From CAVPCZ01 sp963779225 (GTDB taxonomy: Bacteria; Bacteroidota; Ignavibacteria; UBA10030; UBA6906): DNA of 64,000 nt. Positions 8,282 to 17,503 of the stretch are shown one piece after another; within the stretch, counting starts at the first letter, position 1, and each line of letters starts with the position of its first letter. The position numbers were made by a program, and so were the translations under genes. The stretch is from contig CAVZWW010000003.1 of assembly GCA_963779225.1 (NCBI GenBank), forward strand, positions 1,116,001-1,180,000, read 5' to 3'. The notes under the pieces are model-generated. The model did no database searches and was not told the origin of the DNA. It was given only the letters and a program-made list of their open reading frames with translations.

Positions 8282-9568
8282 ATGCGAACCACCCTCAGAT
8301 TGTACCTTTTCGTTCTGATCAGTCTGGCATTGTACCGGCCGGCTTCCGGACAGGTGAATGCTCCGCTTGTCCTTGATAGTCTTATGGCAGAAGCCCTGCG
8401 AAATAATCCGGCGCTCCGGGCTGCACGGCATCAAACACGTGCCGCCGAGGCCAGGGTCGACCAGGTGACCGCCTGGGATGCACCACAAGTCGGCTTCGAG
8501 TTTTTTAAAACGCCCATACAGTCCTTCCCCAATCCGGTAAAGAATTCGATGGAGAATGACTATTTCATACAGCAGATGTTTCCATTCCCCGGCAAGCGCT
8601 CTTCTCTGGGGAGTGCCGCCGAGAACAATGCAAAGATGATGGGTGAGGGATATAAGGCCCTTGAGCAGAAGGTGATTCGGGAGCTGAAGTCGGCGTACTA
8701 TGCGCTCTATCTTGTTCAGCGCAAGATCGAGCTCAATGGAGAGAATCAGGACCTGATGCGAACATTTGTCGAAATCGCCTCGAAACAATATGAAGTGGGA
8801 ATGGGAAAGCAGCCCGACATTCTGCGGGCACAGACGGAGCTGTCGACGCTCGTTACCGACGGGCTCAATCTGGAAAGTGAGAAGAAGGTTGTCGAATCCA
8901 TGATCAACACCATCCTCAGCCGTCCTGCGAACGCTTCTCTTGGCTATGTCCCGGAGATTGAAGCAAACATCCCCCGGTGGACATTCGACCAGCTTCGCCC
9001 TTTGGCTCAGGAGAATCGCCCCGAAATACGGGCGATGAACTTCAATATTGAGATGAACAAAGCCGAGCTCTCGGCTTCGAAGAAAGAGTATTTTCCCGAC
9101 CTGATGGTGCGGGTGATGTACAAGGACATGACCATGACAAAGGACGATTTCTGGTCCACGATGGTGGGGATCAGCATACCGATCGCTCCCTGGGCGAGCG
9201 GTAAGGTGGGGTCAAAAGTGGACGAGAATGAGCTCAATGTGAAGAAGGCTGAGGAAGAATACGACAACATGAAGAACATGACGCTCTTCCAGGTTCAGGA
9301 CGCCCTGGTGAAGGTGCAGACAAATCAGAACATTGTGCAGTTGTACAAAACCACGGTCGTTGCTCAGGCCGAACAGACGCTCCAGTCTACGGTGGCTGCC
9401 TACCGGACCGGCAAGACGGAATTCCTTATGGTCATCGACGCCTACCGCATGCTGTTGAAGTCCAGAGTGGATCAGTACATGGCGGTGATGAATTTCATGT
9501 CCAGCCAGGCCCAACTCGAGCAGGCTGTTGGGTTGGATCTTGCCGAGATCGAAAGAAGAATTCCATAA
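8282..9568 (+). CDS. TolC-family outer-membrane efflux protein (CusC role)
   Basis: I chose ATG 8282 (AAGGGAG upstream); it begins with a signal peptide ending near YRPASGQ. The 428-aa product shows TolC-type repeats: LDSLMAEALRNNPALRAARHQ at the start, coiled-coil helices through RELKSAYYALYLVQRKIELN, and the second half with IRAMNFNIEMNKAELSASKKEYFPDLMV. It ends LEQAVGLDLAEIERRIP. It forms the outer-membrane channel for the RND pump encoded downstream; the gap to the adaptor gene is 24 bp. Substrate specificity is inferred from the neighbours. Confidence 0.9.
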   Translation: MRTTLRLYLFVLISLALYRPASGQVNAPLVLDSLMAEALRNNPALRAARHQTRAAEARVDQVTAWDAPQVGFEFFKTPIQSFPNPVKNSMENDYFIQQMFPFPGKRSSLGSAAENNAKMMGEGYKALEQKVIRELKSAYYALYLVQRKIELNGENQDLMRTFVEIASKQYEVGMGKQPDILRAQTELSTLVTDGLNLESEKKVVESMINTILSRPANASLGYVPEIEANIPRWTFDQLRPLAQENRPEIRAMNFNIEMNKAELSASKKEYFPDLMVRVMYKDMTMTKDDFWSTMVGISIPIAPWASGKVGSKVDENELNVKKAEEEYDNMKNMTLFQVQDALVKVQTNQNIVQLYKTTVVAQAEQTLQSTVAAYRTGKTEFLMVIDAYRMLLKSRVDQYMAVMNFMSSQAQLEQAVGLDLAEIERRIP

Positions 9569-9592
9569 TACGTTTAGAAGGAGTACGGAAAG

Positions 9593-11254
9593 ATGAAAAG
9601 AACGGTCGTCACTGCAATTCTGAGCATCATCATCGGTCTCGGGGCGGGCTGGCTCATCTTCATGCCCGGCACCGAAGGGGGGAAGTCGGGAGAACGAAAG
9701 ATCCTGTATTACCGCGATCCCATGAACCCGCAGAACACTTCAGCGTCACCGAAGAAGGCCCCCGACGGGATGGATTTCGTACCGGTCTACGCTGAGGAGT
9801 CAGGCGGTTCAGGAGAGCGCACCATTGCCTACTATGAGGATCCGATGCACCCCTGGTTCACTTCCGACAAGCCGGGCAAGGCCCCCGATTGCGGAATGGA
9901 TCTCGTCCCGGTGTATGAGGGTGAAAGTGGTACAAAAGGAATCAAAATCGATCCGGTCACCGTCCAAAACATGGGGGTCAGGGTCGAGGATGTGAAAATC
10001 CGGCACTTGAACAAAATCATCCGCACGGTCGGTAAGGTGGAGTACGATGAGACCAAGGTCTATTCGATCAACACGAAAGTCATGGGGTGGGTCGAACAGC
10101 TGATGGTTGATTACACCGGCAAGCTGGTCCGTAAGGGAGAGCCCCTGCTTGACCTGTACAGCCCGGAGCTTGTGAGCACTCAAGAAGAGTATCTCCAGGC
10201 ACTCCGTTACGACAAGCAGATGGCCGGAAGCAGTATGGATGAAGCCCGGAAGGGGAGCGACAATCTGGTGCAAAGTGCACGCCGGCGTCTTCTTTACTGG
10301 GACATTCCAGAATCGGAGATCAGGGTGCTGGAAGAGCGCGGGACCCCGAAAAAGACGATGACGCTGTATTCACCCGTCGACGGGTATGTCATGGACAAGA
10401 TGGTGTTCAAAGGTCAGAGTGTCATGGCGGGAATGGAGCTGTTCAGAATTGCCGACCTCTCCACGGTCTGGATCATTGCCGATATCTACCAGTATGAGTT
10501 GCCGTGGGTGAAGCTGGCGCAGAAAGTGGATGTTGCGCTCTCCTATCTCCCCGGCAAGAAGCTTCACGGGACAGTGTCCTACATCTATCCGATGCTCAGC
10601 ATGGAGACCAAAACGGCGAAGGTCCGGGTCGAGTTGCGGAACACTCCCGCACTTGAGATCAGGCCCGAGATGTTTGCCACAGTGGAGATTGCCTCGCCGG
10701 TAACGGTGAACACGGTTGCGGTTCCCGAGCAGGCAATCATTCACTCCGGTGAGCGCAATATTGCCGTCATGGCGCTGGGTGGTGGATACTTCGATCCGCG
10801 CGAGGTGACACTGGGCGTGACGGCGGACGGGTATGTACAGATCCTCGAGGGCGTCAAGGAGGGAGAGAAGATTGTTGTATCCTCTCAATTCCTCATCGAT
10901 TCGGAAAGTAATCTGAAGGCTGTCATCAGCCAGATGTCAGGCCACACAGAACACGACACGTCAACGTCGATGGAAGCAACAACACCGGCGGGTGGTGAGC
11001 ACGATATGAAGAACATGCCGGCTGAGAATACATCGGAAGCTCAGAAAGCAGCCGAGAAGAATGATGATCGCCCCGGCAATGAAGCACTGCAGGCTCAGAA
11101 GGTTGTCGACCCGGTGTGCGGTATGGTGATCAGTCCGGACGAAGGCCTCGCATACACCTACAAAGATACCAGGTACTACTTCTGCAGTGAATACGATATG
11201 GTGAAGTTCAAGGAGAATCCTGAGAAGTATGCGATGCCGACAAAGCAGCGCTAA
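9593..11254 (+). CDS. cusB: CusB-like RND periplasmic adaptor with two heavy-metal-binding segments and a C-terminal YHS domain
   Basis: 553 residues: N-terminal membrane segment (1-24), then two HMBD-type segments, YYRDPMNPQ...PDGMDFVPVY (about 38-66) and YYEDPMHPW...PDCGMDLVPVY (about 78-108). The first copy has lost the Cys found in the second (Cys100). The barrel-sandwich, helical hairpin and membrane-proximal domains follow (LMVDYTGKLVRKGEPLLDLYSPEL; GQSVMAGMELFRIADLSTVWI). After a His/Met-rich linker comes a YHS domain (about 504-545) with DPVCGM and YYFCSEYD, a thiol metal site. It bridges the TolC-like and CusA proteins and may hand over Cu(I)/Ag(I). The YHS fusion is an added metal-binding module. 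Confidence 0.92.
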   Translation: MKRTVVTAILSIIIGLGAGWLIFMPGTEGGKSGERKILYYRDPMNPQNTSASPKKAPDGMDFVPVYAEESGGSGERTIAYYEDPMHPWFTSDKPGKAPDCGMDLVPVYEGESGTKGIKIDPVTVQNMGVRVEDVKIRHLNKIIRTVGKVEYDETKVYSINTKVMGWVEQLMVDYTGKLVRKGEPLLDLYSPELVSTQEEYLQALRYDKQMAGSSMDEARKGSDNLVQSARRRLLYWDIPESEIRVLEERGTPKKTMTLYSPVDGYVMDKMVFKGQSVMAGMELFRIADLSTVWIIADIYQYELPWVKLAQKVDVALSYLPGKKLHGTVSYIYPMLSMETKTAKVRVELRNTPALEIRPEMFATVEIASPVTVNTVAVPEQAIIHSGERNIAVMALGGGYFDPREVTLGVTADGYVQILEGVKEGEKIVVSSQFLIDSESNLKAVISQMSGHTEHDTSTSMEATTPAGGEHDMKNMPAENTSEAQKAAEKNDDRPGNEALQAQKVVDPVCGMVISPDEGLAYTYKDTRYYFCSEYDMVKFKENPEKYAMPTKQR

Positions 11255-11335
11255 GAGCATGCAGGACGGAGCGCCGTCACTTCGTGATTGCCGGATCGGC
11301 AATCCGGGGTGCGAACACAACATAAAGGCAAGAAC

Positions 11336-14300
11336 ATGTTAGAGAAGATCATTGAGTGGTCCATCAAGAACAAGTTCATGGTCATCCTTGCCGTCGTGTT
11401 TCTCATCGGCTGGGGTATCTACTCGATGCTGGGCATCCCCATCGATGCGATTCCCGACTTGAGCGATGTGCAGGTGATCATCTTCACCGATTACCCGGGG
11501 CAATCGCCGCGCATTGTTGAGGACCAGATAACGTATCCGCTGACGACCGCAATGGTAAGTGTCCCTGCATCCAAAGTCGTCCGGGGCTACTCCTTTTTCG
11601 GCTACTCGCTGGTCTATGTCATTTTTGAAGATGGGACCGACCTGTACTGGGCGCGCAGCCGGGTGCTGGAATATCTCAATTATGCACAGAAGCGACTGCC
11701 GTCTGGTGTCGTTCCAACTCTGGGGCCGGATGCGACCGGCGTTGGATGGGTCTTCGAATACACGCTCACCTCTGACAAGCGATCCCTGCAGGAACTGCGC
11801 TCACTTCAGGATTGGTATCTGAAATATGAGCTCACAGCTGTCGAGGGTGTCGCCGAAGTTGCGAGCATCGGGGGCTTCGTCAAGCAGTACCAGGTGACCG
11901 TCGATCCGGCCAAGCTCCTCGGGTACAACATCCCGCTCAACATGGTGGAGATGGCGATCAAGCACTCGAACAACGACGTTGGCGGTGAGGTCGTCGAGAT
12001 GGGTGAAATGGAATTCATGGTGAGAGGGCTTGGCTACATCAAATCGGTGGAGGATATCAAGGACATTCCGCTGATGGTGGACAAGAACAGCGGGACTCCC
12101 GTGTATATCCGGGACGTGGCCGAGGTGACCATCGGGCCGTTGATGAGACGGGGTCTCGCGGAAAGCAACGGCGAAGGTGAAGTGGTGGGGGGGATCATCG
12201 TGATGCGGTACGGTCAGAACGCGCTGCAGGTGATTGAAGGAGTGAAGAAGAAGCTTGAAGTGCTGAAACAGGGTTTGCCGGAGGACGTGCAGATCCACAC
12301 GGCCTATGATCGGTCAACACTGATCGAGCGGGCAATTGAAACGCTACGGGATAAGCTCACGGAAGAAATCATCATCGTTGCCATTGTTTGTTTTCTGTTC
12401 CTGCTTCACGTCCGGAGCGCTCTTGTGGCCATTTTCACCCTTCCCACGGCGATTCTCATAGCCTTCATTGTCATGAAGGCCCAGGGCATCAATGCCAATA
12501 TCATGTCGCTGAGCGGTATTGCCATAGCGATCGGGGCGATGGTGGACGCAGCCATCATCATGATTGAAAATGCACACAAGCACATAGAACACGAATCGCT
12601 CAAACCGCCTGAACAGAGACGTGACCACTGGGAGGTCATCCTCGATGCATCCAAAGAGGTCGGACCCGCACTGTTCTACTCCTTACTGGTGATTACGGTG
12701 TCGTTTATTCCGGTGTTTACCCTTGAGGGACAGGAAGGCCGGCTGTTCAAACCTCTTGCATTCACCAAAACCTATTCGATGGCGGCGGCGGCAATGCTGT
12801 CGATCACCATCGTGCCGATTCTTATGGGGTACTGGATTCGGGGGAAAATTCTCCCCGAAGAACGCAACCCGCTTAACCGTTTCCTCATGCGCATCTACAC
12901 GCCACTGGTCGATTTCGTGTTGAAGCACAACAAATGGGTGATCGCTGGTGCATTGGTCCTGCTGGCGGTAACGGTTATTCCCTTCACGAAGATTGGCTCG
13001 GAGTTCATGCCGCCGTTGCACGAAGGTGATTTGCTGTACATGCCCACCACCATGCCGGGTATGTCGATAACGAAGGCCCGTGAACTGCTGCAACAGACTG
13101 ACAAAATCATCCGGACATTTCCTGAAGTGCATCATGTATTCGGCAAAGTCGGTCGCGCAGAGACGGCCACGGATCCGGCGGGGCTCGACATGATTGAAAC
13201 AACAATCATGCTCAAACCGGAGAACGAATGGCGGCCGGGGATGACAGTCGAGAAACTTGTCGGCGAGATGGATCAGGCGATACAGTTTCCCGGACTGACG
13301 AATGCCTGGACAATGCCCATCAAGACCCGTATTGACATGCTGAGTACAGGAATCAAGACGCCGGTCGGCATCAAAATATCGGGACCCGATCTCCAGACCC
13401 TGGAGGAGATCGGCAGGCAGGTGGAAGCGGTCATACGGACTGTGCCCGGGACCTCTAGTGCCTTTGCAGAGCGGTCAGTGGGAGGGAACTACCTCGACTT
13501 TGACATCGACCGGAAGGAGGCGGCGCGCTATGGCTTGACGGTGGGCGATGTGCAAAGCGTGATTCAGACCGCTATGGGAGGCATGAGCATCACGAACACT
13601 GTGGAGGGCCTGGAACGCTACACCGTGAATCTCCGGTACAGCCGGGAGTTACGTGACAATCTGGAAGCGCTCAAGCGGGTGCTCGTCCCGACGCCCGGGG
13701 GTGCGCAGATTCCCATGGGCCAGCTCGCGACAATCACAACGCGCAAAGGACCAATGGTTGTTCGGAGCGAAGATACCCGCCCGAATGCGTGGGTGTATGT
13801 GGATATCAAGGATATCGACGTCGGTACATACGTGCAGAACGCCAGGCAGACCGTGGCCCGAAACGTCAAACTCCCTGCCGGCTACAATCTCATCTGGAGC
13901 GGCGAGTACGAGTACATGCAGAGGGCAGAAAGGCGCCTTATGTACGTCATCCCCCTGACGCTCTTTATCATCTTCATCATCATCTATCTGAACACTCGTT
14001 CGGTCGCCAAAGTGGCGATCGTTTTCCTTGCGGTTCCCTTTTCCCTGGTGGGGGCGTTCTGGCTGCTCTATTTCCTCGGGTACAACCTGAGCATCGCGGT
14101 CTGGGTAGGGATCATTGCGCTGGCAGGGCTGGATGCAGAGACGGGCGTCGTGATGCTCCTGTACCTGGATCATGCGTACGATGACTGGAAGAAGAAAGGC
14201 CTCATGCGCGGCCTCAATGACTTGAAAGACGCGATTCACCACGGCGCCGTCCAGCGGGTCCGTCCGAAGATCATGACCGCTTCCGTAATCATCGCAGGTC

Positions 14301-14488
14301 TTGTTCCCATCATGTGGAGCCACGGAACGGGCGCCGACGTCATGAAGCGCATCGCTGCGCCGATGGTCGGCGGTGTTGTCACATCGGTGATGCTCGAGCT
14401 CGCCGTGTATCCCGTCATCTACTTCCTCTGGAAGGGGTGGCGATTAAAGAAGGATGCAAAAGCAACGGGCATTGCACTCGAGAACTAA
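11336..14488 (+). CDS. cusA: CusA-type heavy-metal efflux RND pump
   Basis: ATG 11336 gives 1050 aa, the normal size. Hallmarks include PIDAIPDLSDVQV, the proton-relay Asp in TM4 (IGAMVDAAIIMIENAHK, about residue 404) and the porter-domain methionines EFMPPL, LLYMPTT (about 569), LDMIETT (about 619) and DMLSTG (about 668). The last three sit four positions before E. coli CusA Met573, Met623 and Met672, the Cu(I)/Ag(I) triad, so copper or silver export is well supported over Co/Zn/Cd. Twelve membrane segments are evident. It is the last gene of the four-gene operon, 81 bp after cusB. Confidence 0.95.
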   Translation: MLEKIIEWSIKNKFMVILAVVFLIGWGIYSMLGIPIDAIPDLSDVQVIIFTDYPGQSPRIVEDQITYPLTTAMVSVPASKVVRGYSFFGYSLVYVIFEDGTDLYWARSRVLEYLNYAQKRLPSGVVPTLGPDATGVGWVFEYTLTSDKRSLQELRSLQDWYLKYELTAVEGVAEVASIGGFVKQYQVTVDPAKLLGYNIPLNMVEMAIKHSNNDVGGEVVEMGEMEFMVRGLGYIKSVEDIKDIPLMVDKNSGTPVYIRDVAEVTIGPLMRRGLAESNGEGEVVGGIIVMRYGQNALQVIEGVKKKLEVLKQGLPEDVQIHTAYDRSTLIERAIETLRDKLTEEIIIVAIVCFLFLLHVRSALVAIFTLPTAILIAFIVMKAQGINANIMSLSGIAIAIGAMVDAAIIMIENAHKHIEHESLKPPEQRRDHWEVILDASKEVGPALFYSLLVITVSFIPVFTLEGQEGRLFKPLAFTKTYSMAAAAMLSITIVPILMGYWIRGKILPEERNPLNRFLMRIYTPLVDFVLKHNKWVIAGALVLLAVTVIPFTKIGSEFMPPLHEGDLLYMPTTMPGMSITKARELLQQTDKIIRTFPEVHHVFGKVGRAETATDPAGLDMIETTIMLKPENEWRPGMTVEKLVGEMDQAIQFPGLTNAWTMPIKTRIDMLSTGIKTPVGIKISGPDLQTLEEIGRQVEAVIRTVPGTSSAFAERSVGGNYLDFDIDRKEAARYGLTVGDVQSVIQTAMGGMSITNTVEGLERYTVNLRYSRELRDNLEALKRVLVPTPGGAQIPMGQLATITTRKGPMVVRSEDTRPNAWVYVDIKDIDVGTYVQNARQTVARNVKLPAGYNLIWSGEYEYMQRAERRLMYVIPLTLFIIFIIIYLNTRSVAKVAIVFLAVPFSLVGAFWLLYFLGYNLSIAVWVGIIALAGLDAETGVVMLLYLDHAYDDWKKKGLMRGLNDLKDAIHHGAVQRVRPKIMTASVIIAGLVPIMWSHGTGADVMKRIAAPMVGGVVTSVMLELAVYPVIYFLWKGWRLKKDAKATGIALEN

Positions 14489-14840
14489 GGAGCGACGATA
14501 CAATGGGTCGACAATTTGGAATTGACCGGTCTTCTCCATAATTTCTTTCATTTTGAAGCTAGTCGAACATTTGAGCCGATCACGGCCCGTAGACGACTAT
14601 GCCTGGCAGGTCCGCCCGTTTCATCAGTGCTTGTGCCGCCTTTTGTTGTCACAGCCGCCATGGCGAGTTTAAACAAAACGGATATTTTGTTAGAAATTGA
14701 GACATCCACATTTCCGGCGGACACACCCCGTCGCGTCAAATCAAGGACAAGCCCGCCGTCAACGGAGAGTTGGCATACCAACAGATCCAGGAGGGAGTTG
14801 AGGATACAGGGACCCCATCACACACAGCGGAGGAATCGTC
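14489..14840. other. Intergenic stretch without a recognisable gene
   Basis: About 350 bases after cusA. Open frames exist on both strands but have biased, non-protein-like composition. A GGAGG-type site before 14841 belongs to the next gene. I see nothing else. Confidence 0.45.
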
Positions 14841-15842
14841 GTGAAAGTTCTCTTTATCGGCGGCACCGGCAACATCAGCAGGTCAGTGAGCCTGGCATGT
14901 ATGGAACGGGGAATCGATCTGCATCTCCTCACGCGCGGAACGCGGCGCGTGGATATTCCGGAGGCAACGGTAGTCCGCGGTGATATCAACAGACCGGAGG
15001 ATGTCCGTGCACTTCTCGGGGGGAGTCACTGGGACTCGGTAGTCGATTGGATAGCCTACACGGAAGAGGATATTGAACGGGACATCGGACTTTTCCGGGA
15101 GAGGACGAACCAGTTCGTATTCATCAGTTCGGCTTCTGCATACCAGAAGCCCCCTGTCCATCCGGTCATAACAGAATCAACGCCTCTCTGCAACCCATTC
15201 TGGGAGTACTCGCGCAACAAGATCGCCTGTGAAGAGAAACTGAACCGTGCCTACCGGCGTGATGGTTTCCCGATAACCATTGTCCGGCCGTCACTCACAT
15301 ACGATACAGTGATCCCTGTGGCCATCGGGGGCTGGACGGAATACACTGTGATTGATCGAATGAAAAGAGGGGAGCCGATCATCGTTCATGGCGACGGAAC
15401 ATCTCTCTGGACGGTGACGCACGCAGAAGATTTTGCCCGGGGGTTTGTCGGCCTTCTCGGTCATCCGCAGACCATAGGAGAAGCGTTCCATATAACGTCA
15501 GATGAGATACTCACGTGGGATCAAATCTACCGTGCGGTAGCCTCGGCCGCGGGGTGCGAGCCCCGTTTGGTTCATATCCCCTCCGATTTCATCGCTGTTT
15601 GTGAAGAATCTCTCAGAGGCAGCTTAGTGGGGGATAAGTCTCATAGCGTGATTTTCGATAACAGCAAGATCAGAAGAATCGTTCCGGAGTTCAAGGCGAC
15701 AATACCGTTTCATCTCGGCATCAAGAGAACTCTGGAATGGTTCGATGCCGAGCCTGCACGGAAGATCGTGAGAAAAGAGACTCACAAGATGATGGACGGT
15801 ATACTCCGGGCATATCAGGAAGGGAGATCTGGAGTCCAGTAG
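14841..15842 (+). CDS. NAD-dependent epimerase/dehydratase family protein (extended SDR)
   Basis: GTG start with AGGA 8 bases upstream. The 333-aa product has a Rossmann nucleotide motif at residues 7-13 (GGTGNIS), FVFISSASAY with the SDR Ser, and a YxxxK site in YSRNKIACEEKL. The substrate half includes PITIVRPSLTYD and IVHGDGTSLWTVTHAEDFARGFVGLL, which is typical of NAD(P)-dependent sugar-nucleotide or related epimerases and reductases. The glycine motif is GGTGxIS, as in an atypical SDR subgroup that includes chloroplast CSP41-like proteins. The substrate cannot be read from the sequence. It appears to stand alone between the efflux operon and an outer-membrane protein gene. Confidence 0.85.
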   Translation: MKVLFIGGTGNISRSVSLACMERGIDLHLLTRGTRRVDIPEATVVRGDINRPEDVRALLGGSHWDSVVDWIAYTEEDIERDIGLFRERTNQFVFISSASAYQKPPVHPVITESTPLCNPFWEYSRNKIACEEKLNRAYRRDGFPITIVRPSLTYDTVIPVAIGGWTEYTVIDRMKRGEPIIVHGDGTSLWTVTHAEDFARGFVGLLGHPQTIGEAFHITSDEILTWDQIYRAVASAAGCEPRLVHIPSDFIAVCEESLRGSLVGDKSHSVIFDNSKIRRIVPEFKATIPFHLGIKRTLEWFDAEPARKIVRKETHKMMDGILRAYQEGRSGVQ

Positions 15843-15930
15843 ATTTTATGGGTTTTCTCTGTAGGACGAGATGTCTCACCTACGTTGTCATGATTGTCAA
15901 AGCTGATCCCGGACTGGGAGCGGAGATGTC

Positions 15931-16788
15931 GTGAAGCTTCAATTCGCCCTAATTACCCTGGGCTTGCCGGTATGCCTCGCCTGCGCCAACCCACCGAAGA
16001 CAAAACCAAGAACTATCGCGCCACTGCACAACGCCGAGGTTTCAATACTCCTCAACTCGTTTGACTACAAAGAAGATTTCCCACCGCCCGGCAAAAGCAC
16101 GGAAAACGGCTGGCTGTTCGGGGTGGCGTTGCGGTACACATTCGAGGGGGGATCGGATCTCCCGCTATACGGAAGAGTTCATTTTGACTTCTCTCCCAGC
16201 AGCACGGAATACGGATCGACCGAAACAGACGCGTTCGGTCGATCAACCGATTTCACAGAGACCACACAGAACTGGTTTTCGCGATTCGAGTGCGACGCCG
16301 GTTACGTGTTTCACGGGATCGGCAACTCTTCCATCGACGTTATTCCGTACACCGGCTATGGATATCGGTTCTGGAGGCGCGACCTGTCCGGCCACAATGA
16401 TCTCATGGGGTACACAGAAGACTACTCCTGGAGTTATCTGCCAATCGGGGTGAAGGGGGAGCTGCGGATTGGACGCTACTGGCTGGTCGGATTGGATATG
16501 GCGCTTCGTGTCATCTTGTCAGGAAACATCTACATCCGTCTCGAGCAGTACGACAATCCCACACTTACCCTTGGGAACCTCCCGGGGTGGTATGTGGCGG
16601 CTCCGGTGGAGTACAGGACAGCGTCCGGGTGGGGAGCGGGCGTAACGTTCTGGTATGAGTATTCGGCGATCGACCGGAGCAATGACTCGCCGCATGTCAT
16701 TCTGGGCGGGCAGGAGGCATGGATCTACGAACCGGCAAGCCGGACCCACCAATTTGGCTTCATGTTTACCGGCCTGTACAGTTTCTGA
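15931..16788 (+). CDS. Predicted outer-membrane beta-barrel protein
   Basis: GTG start; 285 aa with a signal peptide (MKLQFALITLGLPVCLACA). The mature part alternates hydrophobic and polar residues with many aromatic girdle residues: GWLFGVALRYTF, FECDAGYVFHGIG, IDVIPYTGYGYRFWRRD, WSYLPIGVKGEL, GAGVTFWYEYSAI. It ends in FGFMFTGLYSF with a terminal Phe, the classic barrel-assembly signal. I see no enzyme motif. The family is unrecognised; a small 8- to 12-stranded barrel is likely. Confidence 0.7.
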   Translation: MKLQFALITLGLPVCLACANPPKTKPRTIAPLHNAEVSILLNSFDYKEDFPPPGKSTENGWLFGVALRYTFEGGSDLPLYGRVHFDFSPSSTEYGSTETDAFGRSTDFTETTQNWFSRFECDAGYVFHGIGNSSIDVIPYTGYGYRFWRRDLSGHNDLMGYTEDYSWSYLPIGVKGELRIGRYWLVGLDMALRVILSGNIYIRLEQYDNPTLTLGNLPGWYVAAPVEYRTASGWGAGVTFWYEYSAIDRSNDSPHVILGGQEAWIYEPASRTHQFGFMFTGLYSF

Positions 16789-16846
16789 AGTCTATCCCAC
16801 CCAGGGGGCGTCCTCACTCTTTCCCGGGTAGTTCCCCGGGTGGACG

Positions 16847-17275
16847 CTATGTTTCCGCCTGCGTCCCATCCGGCGACTGCTCCCGACCCAGCAGCCCGAA
16901 TTTCTTCACATAGAACATCAACTGTGCGCGATCGATGGGTTTTGTCAGGTACGCATCACAGCGGGGAATCGCCTCGACAATATTGAGCTTGTCACCGAGC
17001 GCAGTGGTCATGATCACCTTGACTTCCTTTCCCGCCGGCACACGATGCTCCGCCTCCAGCGCTCGGATTTGCTTGAGAACAGCCTGCCCGTCGAGTACCG
17101 GCATCATGATGTCGAGACAGACGAGATCAAATGGCGTGCCGGCCTGAAATGCGGCGCGGAATGCTGACAGGCCGGCCTCTCCGTCTTTTGCAGTTTCTGT
17201 CTCACCCACCGGCGCAAAATAGGCCGCGAGAACGAGGCTACTGGTCGGGTCGTCTTCCACAATGAGAACGCGCAT
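16847..17275 (-). CDS. Stand-alone response-regulator receiver domain (CheY-like)
   Basis: 142 residues forming one receiver domain with no output domain. Acidic pair EDD at 7-9, phospho-acceptor Asp55 in LVCLDIMMPVLDG, conserved Thr in VIMTTALGD and Lys112 in YLTKPID. Such proteins work as phosphorelay intermediates or bind a partner, as CheY does. No kinase gene is adjacent, so the cognate sensor is unknown. The C-terminal tail after residue 125 (GLLGREQSPDGTQAET) is short and unstructured. It converges with the outer-membrane protein gene, with about 58 bp between stops. Confidence 0.9.
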   Translation of the reverse strand: MRVLIVEDDPTSSLVLAAYFAPVGETETAKDGEAGLSAFRAAFQAGTPFDLVCLDIMMPVLDGQAVLKQIRALEAEHRVPAGKEVKVIMTTALGDKLNIVEAIPRCDAYLTKPIDRAQLMFYVKKFGLLGREQSPDGTQAET

Positions 17276-17503
17276 AAGTCTGAAGTCCTCCGTACGCTGT
17301 TTATGTTCTTTGCATATGGCAAAATAGAAAGAATATCCAATAAATCAAGAACCCTTTTCGCCTGCCGAGGTATCGGTCAAAAATTTATCATATCTTTCCG
17401 TCATGGCGGTAATATCGGTCCTCCTTCATTCTTCCTGCAAGCACATACGGCATGGAAGGCCCATATCGCACCGCTACGGCGGCAATAGTGCTATCCCCAC
17501 CTA

